A stretch of DNA of 64,000 bases from Linum tenue (taxonomy: Eukaryota; Streptophyta; Magnoliopsida; Malpighiales; Linaceae): contig CAMGYJ010000004.1 of NCBI GenBank assembly GCA_946122785.1, positions 58,784,679-58,848,678 of the forward strand, in the 5' to 3' direction. The notes beneath the pieces were generated by a model. The model had not been told where the DNA came from. It saw only the letters and a program-made list of their open reading frames with translations, and did not search any database. The position numbers and the translations under genes were made by a program. Shown here piece after piece: positions 54,274 to 64,000 of this stretch. Position 1 is the stretch's first letter. Each line of letters begins with the position of its first letter.

Positions 54274-57200
54274 ATGGCAGCGGTAAGATCGAGCTTGCCG
54301 TCTAGGTTGAGGCAGCTGCTGTCCGGTGAAAGCCTAATCGGGCCTTCCATTAAACTTGACTCCGACCCTGTGAGTTGTTTTTTTCTTCTTCTTCTTCTTC
54401 TCTTCTGCTCCTTTTTGAACTCTTTTGTTTTCCCCCCTTTTAGAATCCTTAGTGTTTGTTTTGGTCTCTCGGCTCTCGCCCCTCTCTCTGCTTTTCGATT
54501 TTTATGTGTCCGTTCTTATGCGTGTTTGATCATTGACGTTTTAACCAAAGTTTGAAACTTCTGAAACTAGAATGGAGCCATTACATTGGAGTATTGGCTC
54601 TCTAGAAGTATTGCTGCTACATAATGTTAAATTACGTTCTTGATATAGGCTGGTTATCTGTGTTGCAAGCCTTCAGGCTATTAGGACATTGAACAAAATG
54701 CTAAAGAGCTATAATAATTCTTGATTCATGTTTCCTTACGGAAGAAGAGGAGAGATTTTACTTTTTTGGAAGTTGCTATAGGGTACTATATTTGATAAGT
54801 AAAACGCCCAGAAGTGCTCCTGCTGTCGTAGGACTACAATAGTTGAGGCAACTTGTTTCCCCCTTTTCTATTGGGTTATCTTCGGCTGAACCCGAGCGGA
54901 TAATTTAAGTCTTCGTTTGCAAGACTTGGCCTATTTTAGTAATAGATTCAGCGGTAAATGTATCATATTTGTTTTTTTTATTACCAGCATATATTTTCTG
55001 TAGGGCGAGTGTGAAGCAATTTGGTTCAGGTGTGATGCTTGCCATGAGGAGATTTGTTCGTCAATTATAATTTTTCTTCAGCAATGCATTCTAATTCTCT
55101 GTTCCTGTTGGCCTAATAACCATATGTGTCGAGAGATGCTTCCGTGGAGAATGTCATACTTAGTCTCATTAGTTTTTACCCTCGGTCATAATTTGAATTG
55201 GCACTTAGGTTTTGATCGTTATTATTGTGTGTTTATAACTTAATATATATATATATATATATATAGTAGTTCGTCAATTTGCCAAGCAATGTGGAAGTGC
55301 TACCTACTAGATGGCGTTGATATTTTATATGTGATTGATCTGCGAGTTTATCCAGCATGGATCCGACAGATGATAATTGCATTGGGTTCCTTCTTCCATG
55401 CTCAGTGTCCTTGTCCCTACCATAAAAGGTCTAAGTGTTAATTTTATTGCAGCCTCCAAGAATTAAAGCATTCATAGAAAAGGTCATTCAGAGTCCATTG
55501 CAAGATATTGCCATACCACTCTCTGGCTTCCGTTGGGAGTACAGTAAGGTGAAAAATATAACTCTTGTGATGTATAGTATTTTCATCTTTTTCTCCTTGA
55601 GATTGAAGATATTTTATTTTTTGGGTTCTATTTCAGGGGAATTTTCATCACTGGAGGCCTCTATTTTTGCATTTTGATACATACTTCAAGACTTACTTGT
55701 CCAGCAGGAATGACCTTCTCCTGTCAGATAATATCTCAGAAAATGATAGTGTGTTCCCGAAGCAAGAAGTTCTAAAGATTTTATGGGTCATGCAAATAAT
55801 TTTGGAGAATTGTCCTAACAAGAGTTCATTCGACGGTTTGGAGGTAAGTTCCTGTTGCAGCGAACGGTTGCTTCCCACATTTTCTGTTGTGCTGTCTTTC
55901 TAATTTATTGGAACTGTCTTTTCCCTTCAGCATTTCAAGCTTCTATTGGCATCAGCAGATCCTGAAATTCTTATAGCTTCTTTGGAAACGCTTTCGGCCC
56001 TCGTGAAAATCAACCCCTCCAAGCTGCACGGTGGTGGTAAGTTGATTGGATGTGGCGCTGTAAATAGCTATCTGTTATCCTTAGCTCAAGGTTGGGGGAG
56101 CAAGGAGGAGGGCTTAGGTCTGTATTCATGCGTTATGGCAAATGAGAGAAATCAAGAGGAGGGCCTCTCTTTGTTCCCATCTGATGTAGAAAATGATGGT
56201 CAAAAGTCTCAGTGCCGAATAGGGTCTACACTTTATTTTGAGTTGTATGGCCTTAATGCTCAGAGGAGGGTCGAGGGCAGTACTGATGCCATCTCTTCTA
56301 GCTCACAAGTCATACATATGCCAGATTTGCATTTAAGGAAGGAAGATGATCTGTTGCTGTTGAAGCATTGCATTGAACAATACAATGTTCCTTCTGATCT
56401 TCGATTCTCTCTGTTGACTAGAATCAGATATGCTCGGGCTTTTCGGTCTCCCAGGATATGTAGGCTGTACTGCAGGATTTGCCTTCTTGCGTTTATCGTA
56501 CTGGTGCAGTCGAGTGATGCTAATGATGAGCTGACATCCTTTTTCGCAAACGAGCCAGAGTATACCAATGAGTTGATTCGGATTGTGGGTTCTGATGAAA
56601 GTATTCCTGGAAGCATCAGAACCCTTGCAATGCAAGCTTTGGGGGCACAACTAGCTGCTTATTCAGCTTCTCATGAGAGAGCTCGTATTCTAAGCGGGTC
56701 TAGCATCAGCTTTGCTATAGGAAACCGGCCGATTCTTCTCAATGTGCTTCAGAGAGCCATTCTTTCTCTGAAGAATTCAAGTGATCAGTCTTCTCTCTCC
56801 TTTGTCCAAGCACTTCTTCAGTTCTATCTGCTCCATATAGTTTCTTCTTCAGCTTCAGGAAGTAATGTACGTGGATCTGGAATGGTTCCTACATTTTTGC
56901 CTCTTTTGGAGGATTCAGATCCCACTCACATGCACCTTGTTTATTTGGCTGTCAAAGCTCTACAGAAGTTAATGGACTACAGTAGTTCAGCTGTTCTTCT
57001 GCTCAGAGATCAAAAAGGTGTGGAGCTTTTGGCCCAAAGGTTACAGATAGAAGTGCATAGAATCACGGATTCTTCTGTGGAGAATGACAATTCAATGATC
57101 ATTGGTGAATGCTCAAGGGCTACTGATGATCTCGTATATACCCAGAAAAGGCTTGTTAAAGCTCTTCTGAAGGCTCTTGGGTCTGCTACCTATTCCCCTT

Positions 57201-60200
57201 CAAACAATTCTAGATCCATAAATTCTAATGACAGTTCTTTGCCTTCGTCATTGTCACTTATATATAAGAACACGGATAAATTTGGAGGGGACATTTACTA
57301 CTCTGCAGTTACTGTCATGAGTGAACTCATCCACAAAGATCCAACCTGTTTCTCGGCATTGCATGAAATAGGTCTCCCTGATGCATTTCTATCTTCAGTG
57401 GTAGCTGGAGTACTTCCTTCGTCAAAGGCTCTTACATGCATTCCAAATGGACTTGGTGCTATATGTCTTAATGCAAAAGGCTTAGAAGCAGTTAAAGAAA
57501 CATTAGCTTTGCGGTTCCTAGTTGACATCTTTACCAGCAAAAAGTATGTGCTAGCAATGAATGAGGCTATTTCTCCTTTGGCTAATTCAGTGGAGGAGCT
57601 TCTCAGACATGTTTCTTCACTAAGGGGCACCGGAGTTGATATAATCATTGAAATTGTTAATAGAATAGCTTCTTTTGGGGAGTTTAATATTGCAGAGTCA
57701 TCAGGGAAGGCTTCTGGAAGCAACGATATGGATATGGAGACGGTCTCTGAAGACAAGGCAGGTGATGATTTGGGTGCCGAAGGTGTGAGTAATGAGCAGT
57801 TCATTCAACTGTGCATATTTCACTTGATGGTATTGTTGCATAGAACAATGGAAAATCCGGAGACTTGTCGGTTGTTTGTAGAGAAGTCGGGAATCGAAGC
57901 TTTGTTGGCACTTCTATTGCGGCCGGCTATTGTTCAATCATCTGAAGGGATGTCTATTGCATTGCACAGCACTATGGTTTTCAAGAGTTTTACCCAACAC
58001 CACTCTGCACCTCTGGCACGTGCATTCTGTTCTTCTCTTAGGGAACATCTGAAAAAAGCTTTGAGCGAGTTTGGCTCTGTTTCAGGTTCTTTCTTGCTAG
58101 ATCCCAAGTCTGCAATGGATGAGGCAATATTTTCGTCACTGTTCCTGATAGAGTTTCTTCTATTTCTTGCTGCCTCGAAAGACAATCGATGGGTAGCTGC
58201 CCTACTGACTGAATTTGGCAGTGGTAGTAAAGATGTTCTGGAAGATATTGGATGCGTGCATCGTGAAGTTCTCTGGCAGATTGCCTTACTTGAAGATGCC
58301 AAGCTTGAGAGGGAGGATGCTGCTGCAAGTTCTTCAGAGCCCCAACAGTCTGAACCAACTAATGATTCTGAAGAGCAGCGGTTCAATTCTTTCAGGCAGT
58401 TTCTTGATCCGTTGTTGAGGAGGAGGACATCCGGTTCGAGTGTTGAATCACAATTTTTTGATCTCATTAACTTGTATCGTGATCTTGGGCGTGCAGCTGG
58501 AATTCCACAGAGAATGGGAATTGATGGTCCGTTGAGTCGGTTTGGATCTGTTAACGCACACTCTAATGAGCCCTCTACAGCTGGTGATGCTGGTCGGAAA
58601 GAGAGTGACAAGCAAAGATCATACCATTCTTCTTACCGTGACATGGTTAGGTCCCTTTCTTTTCACATTACACACCTGTTTCAGGAATTGGGAAAAGCAA
58701 TGCTGCTTCCATCTCGTCGCCGAGATGACTCAGTTACTCTCTCCCCTGCTTCGAAAGTGGTTGCTCGTACATTTGCTTCTATTGCATTGGATCACATGGA
58801 TTTTTCTGGTCATGTAATTTCGTCTGGATCAGATATATCCAGATCAACAAAATGTCGCTACTTCGGGAAGGTTATTGACTTCATCAATGGTATTCTATTG
58901 GACAGGCCAGATTCCTGTAATCCAATATTGCTGAATTGCTTGTATGGACAGGGGGTCATTCACTCAGTTCTGACCACATTTGAGGCTACGAGTCTTCTCC
59001 TATTTTCAGTTAATAGGGCTCCATCATCCTCTATGGATACTGATGATGGGACCACAAGACAGGATGCTAGGGAAGTTGCTGACTATTCCTGGATATATGG
59101 TCCCTTGGCAAGCTACAGTAAACTTCTGGACCACTTGGTCACATCATCTTTTATCTTGTCTCCATTCACCAAGCACCTTCTTATACAGCCGCTGGATAAT
59201 GGAGCCATAACTTTCCCTAGGGATGCAGAGACATTTGTTAAGGTACTGCAGTCTATGGTGCTGAAGGCAGTGCTTCCTGTTTGGACACATGAACATTTCC
59301 CTGAATGCAGCATTGACTTTATCAGTACAGTGATTTCAATCATCAGGCATGTGTATTCTGGAGTCGAAGTGAAAAATGTTGCCAGTAATGCCAGTGCTCG
59401 AATTGTAGGCCCACCTCCGAATGAAACAACGATATCAACGATTGTGGAGATGGGGTTTTCCAGGCCCAGGGCAGAAGAAGCTCTCAGGCAGGTTGGGTCG
59501 AATAGTGTAGAATTGGCAATGGAGTGGTTGTTCTCTCATCCAGAAGAGGTTCAAGAGGATGATGAACTTGCTCGGGCACTTGCTATGTCGCTGGGTAACC
59601 CCGAATCAGAGGTTAAAGAAGATGCAACTAATTCTAGCACAGAACAACCTGAAGAAGACATTGTCCAGCTGCCCCCAGTAGGGGATTTGATAGCAACATG
59701 TACGAAGCTGCTGCAAGCTAAGGAATCTGTTGCTTTTCCAGTCCGTGACCTACTTTCACTGATTTGCTCGCAAAATGACGGGCAGTATAGGTCTAGTGTG
59801 ATGACAGTCATTCTTGACCAAATAAATGACAGGAGTTTGGTTTCTGATGGAAAAAAGAGCACTATGTTGTTTTCTTTATTTCATGTTCTTGCCTTGATTC
59901 TTCACGAGGATGTTGGGGCCAGAGAAGTTGCCTTCAAGAATGGTCTGGTTAAGGTTGTGCTGGATCTTCTTTCCGAGTGGGATTCTGGTTGTTCAGGGGA
60001 CCAACAGCACGTCCCGAAATGGGTAACAACGGCTTTTCTTGCCCTCGATCGGTTGCTACAGAGTAATCAGAAATTAAATCCTGAAATCATAGAGCAGTTG
60101 AAGAAGGATATTGATAGCATTCAGCAACCTTCACTGATTATTGATGAAGAAAAGCGAGACAAGTTGCAGTTTGCTCTGGGATCTCCCTTGAAGCGCATTA

Positions 60201-63200
60201 GCACAGATGAACAGAAGAGGTTGATTCAAATTGCTTGCAATTGTATAAAGAAAAAGCTTCCATCAGAGATGATGCATGCGGTGCTGCAGCTTTGTTCCAG
60301 TCTGACTCGATCTCATTCTAATGCTGTCTGCTTTCTTGAAGCAGAGGGTGTAAGCTCGTTACTGTCTCTTCCAACAAGTAGCCTTTTCTCTGGATTTGAC
60401 ACAGTTGCGGCCGCTATCATCTGCCATGTTCTTGAAGATCCTCAAACTCTCCAGCAAGCTATGGAATCTGAAATCAGGCATAGCCTTATTGCTGCTGCCA
60501 ACAGGCACACAAATGGGAGAGTCACTCCTCGCAATTTCCTTGTAAATCTGAGCTCTGTGATATCCAGGGACCCTGTCGTTTTCATGCAGGCTGCAAGGTC
60601 TGTCTGCCAAGTTGAGATGGTGGGTGAGAGGCCTTACATTGTGCTTTTAAAAGATCGTGAGAAAGATAAAAGCAAGGAGAAAGAGAAGGACAAGGATAAA
60701 GCTTTGGAGAAAGAAAGAGCCCAATCTAGTGAGGGCAAGCTTGCTTTGGGCAGTAATGCCACTGCTGCTAGCAATGGACATGGTAAACTTCAAGATACAA
60801 ACACCAAGAGTTCTAAGATTCATCGAAAGACTCCTCAAAGCTTTGTCCATGTGATTGAGCTGCTTTTGGATTCAGTCATTAGCTTTATACCACGGACAAA
60901 GGAAGATAAGCCATCATCAAACGATATGGATATAGATGTTGCTGCTCTGAAGGGGAAAGGTAAAGCGGTGGCAACCAGTTCGGAAGGAAATGAAGTTAGT
61001 GGTCAAGAAACTTCTGCGTCTCTTGCAAAGATTGTTTTCATCTTGAAGCTTTTGACAGAGATCATTTTGATGTATTCTTCATCAGTTCATGTCCTGCTTA
61101 GAAGGGATGCTGAAGTTAGCAGCAGTAGAGGACCTCATCAAAGACCTCCTGGTCCCATTACTGGAGGTATATTCCATCATATGGTTCATAGGTTCATTCT
61201 CTGTTCGGGAAATATGAAAAAGGAGAAGAAAACGGATGGAGATTGGAGGCATAAATTGGCAACAAGGGCTAGTCAGTTTCTGGTTGCAACATGTGTTCGA
61301 TCTGCTGAGGCAAGGAAGAGGATATTAATGGAGATCAGTTGCATTTTGAACAATTTTGTTGATTCTTCTGAGGGATCGAGTACACCAACCAATGATATAC
61401 AAACTTATGTTGATCTGCTAAATGATGTGTTGGCTGCCCGTACTCCTACTGGATCTTACATTTCTGCTGAAGCTGCTGCCACTTTTATTGAAGTTGGTTT
61501 GGTGACATCACTGACCCGAACTCTTGAAGTTTTGGATCTAGATCATTCTGACTCCCCAAAAGTTGTAACTGGGCTAGTTAAAGCTCTGGAGCTGGTGGCA
61601 AAGGAACATATGAACGCTTCTGACTCTAGTGCAGCAAAAACTCCTGCTCATGGATCCAGAGGAACTGAGAACCGTGCTGATAGATCTCAGTCCAATGGAC
61701 TTGAAATTCCATCAAATCCACCTGTGTCTGCTGACGAAGTTGAATTGCCAAATCCCATTCAAAACTATGGTGGATCTGAAGCTGTCACAGATGATATGGA
61801 ACATGACCAGGATCTGGATGGAGGCTTTGTCCCTGCTACCGAGGATGATTATATGCAGGATAGCTCTGAGGATATGAGGGGTCTTGGTAATGGAATGGAT
61901 ACAATTGAAATTCAATTTGACATCCAGCCTCATGGGCAGGAAGGTCTCGAAGAAGATGAAGATGAGGATATGTCTGGAGATGAAGGGGATGAAGTTGACG
62001 AGGATGATGAGTCTGAGGACGAGGATGATGAGGACGAAGATGATGACCGGCACAATGACTTGGAAGAAGATGAAGTCCATCACCTGCCGCATCCTGATAC
62101 AGATCAAGATGATCATGATATGGATGACGATGAATTTGACGAGGAAGTGTTGGATGAAGATGAGGAAGATGAGGAAGAAGACGAAGATGGAGTTATCCTA
62201 CGCCTAGAGGAGGGAATCAATGGAATAAATGTTTTTGACCATATTGAAGTGTTTGGAAGAGATAATAGTTTCCCTAATGAAACACTACATGTGATGCCTG
62301 TTGAAGTTTTTGGTTCAAGACGTCAAGGACGGACTACCTCCATCTATAGTCTTCTTGGTAGAAATGGTGACAGTTCTGCTCCGTCCCGACATCCCCTTTT
62401 AATTGGGGCTCCTCAGCAGCTGGCTTCTTCCAGGCAAACAGGTAATGTTCTTTTTCTCATTGTGGTCTTTTATCATTTTGCTCTCATCAGCAACTTTGCC
62501 ATACTTGGTCATCTTGATTTTTATTTTGTAATTATAGGTGAGGTAATGAGGATAATTCTTTTTTCCTTCCTATTTTTTTTTCCAGACAACGCCCATGACT
62601 TGGTGTTCTCAAATAGGAATTTGGAGAGTACCTCTTCCCAGTTGGATACTATTTTCCGCTCGCTGAGAAATGGGCGTCATGGACATCGATTGAACTTGTG
62701 GATGGATGATAACCAGCGTAGTGGTGGAACTAATACATCTGTACCCCAAGGCCTCGAGGAATTGCTTGTTTCTCAGCTGAGACGGCCATCCTCTGAGAAA
62801 TTGTCTGATCCTAATGCCTTGACAACCGAGCCTAAGAGCAATGGTGTTGTTAGCCAGTCACAAGAACCTGTAGTACAGCCGGATACCCGAGGTGAAAACA
62901 ATGTGAATCATGAAACAAGCAATGTGCATCATCAAACTGTGGTAAATGATAGCTCTGGTATGGCCACTGTCGAACCTCCTGCAAGTGATTCTCATTCACA
63001 TGCTGTTGAGATGCAGTTTGAACAAAATGATGCAGCTACCCGTGATGTTGAAGCAGTAAGCCAAGAAAGTGGTGGAAGTGCAGCAACATTAGGGGAAAGC
63101 CTCAGGAGTCTTGATGTTGAAATCGGAAGCGCTGATGGACATGATGATGGTGGAGACAGGCAGGGTTTGGCTGATAGAATGCCTCTAGATCCTCATGCAA

Positions 63201-64000
63201 CTCGAAGACGATCAAACGTATCCTTTGGCAATTCTGTATCCGGAGCTGGGAGAGATGCATCTCTTCATAGTGTTACGGAAGTTTCAGAAAATTCTAGCAG
63301 AGAAGCAGATCAAGATGGCCCAGCGGTGGAGCAGCAAGTTGCTGGTGATACTGGTTCAGGATCAATTGATCCTGCATTCTTGGATGCCCTTCCTGAGGAG
63401 TTGCGTGCTGAAGTTCTTTCTGCTCAACAGGGACAAGGTGCACAGCCATCAAATGTTGAGCAACAAAATACAGGAGATATAGATCCTGAATTCCTTGCTG
63501 CTCTTCCTCCTGATATAAGAGCAGAAGTTCTAGCACAACAACAAGCGCAACGTATGCATCAATCTCATGAACTTGAAGGTCAACCTGTGGAAATGGATAC
63601 TGTGTCAATCATTGCTACTTTTCCCTCAGAGTTGCGTGAAGAGGTACTTTCCTGCTTGCTAGTGCTTGGATAATTGAAGTATATGATCTCTAGTTTTGTA
63701 ATTTTAATTTGATGGCTCTTCCTTCTTGCTCTAGCTGTGATGTTTGATGCTTACGTGTGCAGTTTGTAATTCCTATATGATGGCTCAATTTTCTGTCAGG
63801 TTCTGCTTACATCTTCCGATGCTGTTCTTGCAAATCTCACTCCTGCATTGGTTGCGGAGGCTAATTTGTTACGTGAAAGATTTGCACACCGTTACCACAA
63901 CCGTACGCTTTTTGGTATGTATCCTAGAAGCCGCAGGGGTGAGTCATCTCGACGGGGTGAAAGTATTGGCTTCAGCCTTGAGAGAGCTGATATTGCCTCA
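54274..64000 (+). CDS. UPL1/UPL2: HECT E3 ubiquitin ligase UPL1/UPL2 type, 5' part
   Basis: Coding exons in the window are 54274-54369, 55453-55548, 55637-55843, 55931-62441 (a 6.5-kb exon), 62586-63643 and 63800 to the window end, about 2723 residues in frame. The family has about 3,650-3,700, so the C-terminal HECT domain is outside. These ligases pass ubiquitin from E2 via a HECT cysteine to substrates. Visible parts are armadillo-like N-terminal regions (DUF908/913 area, FHHWRPLFLHFDTYF near residue 70), a UBA domain (TIVEMGFSRPRAEEALRQVG, about 1295-1335), a UIM-like DDELARALAMSLG (about 1345), a long acidic Asp/Glu tract (about 2140-2220), and two DUF4414-type repeats (DPAFLDALPEELRAEVL; DPEFLAALPPDIRAEVL, about 2565-2625). 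All junctions are GT-AG. UPL1 and UPL2 cannot be separated here. Confidence 0.95.

Noticed and set aside
63644..63673. UPL protein ending after ...REEVLSCLLVLG
   Set aside because: A GT donor at 63644 and AG acceptor before 63800 continue the conserved sequence (VLLTSSDAVLANLTP), so that stop lies in an intron.

Overview
The window is nuclear DNA from a plant, most likely a eudicot. Its genes are intron-rich with GT-AG junctions and have plant-specific products (family-1 UGT with a PSPG box, TIFY-CCT-GATA factor, extraplastidial glucan water dikinase, UPL1/2-type HECT ligase). The repeats are plant types: Cassandra 5S-bearing TRIM elements, MULE and hAT miniature elements, CACTA, LINE and FAR1-derived pieces. 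I cannot name the species. Between genes the DNA is AT-rich and densely filled with DNA transposons whose target-site duplications (TSDs) can still be read.

Layout. 1-6.3 kb: a putative Helitron, an intact single-exon UGT91-type glycosyltransferase (minus strand), a CACTA element and a MULE MITE. 6.4-12.7 kb: a decayed LINE ORF1, gene-poor repeats and two hAT-type elements. 12.7-17.4 kb: a ZIM/GATA25-type gene in seven coding exons. 17.4-27.0 kb: a transposon nest. It holds a hAT element containing a MULE that carries a MADS-box exon, a three-LTR Cassandra composite, a SINE, a MULE MITE, and a 2-kb TIR element carrying a MAMYB-like SANT fragment plus two minisatellites. It ends with two inverted solo Cassandra LTRs. 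27.2-29.4 kb: the TFIIA gamma subunit gene. 30.5-41.6 kb: a GWD2-type gene with 31 coding exons; its 3.8-kb intron holds a complete ERD6-like sugar transporter gene on the opposite strand. 41.6-53.5 kb: LINE insertions, a FAR1-type pseudogene, a 22-bp minisatellite, a large MULE and a hAT element. 53.7-64.0 kb: the 5' two-thirds or so of a UPL1/UPL2 HECT ubiquitin ligase gene, running off the window.

The functional genes form no operon-like unit. From memory, ZIM, GWD2 and TFIIA-S are near neighbours on Arabidopsis chromosome 4, so the 13-41 kb part probably preserves an old syntenic block that transposons have since expanded. No wholly new system stands out. The most interesting observations are the MADS-carrying MULE inside a hAT, the three-LTR Cassandra insertion with duplicated 5S modules, an apparent inversion between two solo Cassandra LTRs inferred from swapped TSDs, the transporter nested in GWD2, and a TIR element whose removal restores a short WRC-like reading frame. 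Exon boundaries were read by eye from splice sites and protein continuity.
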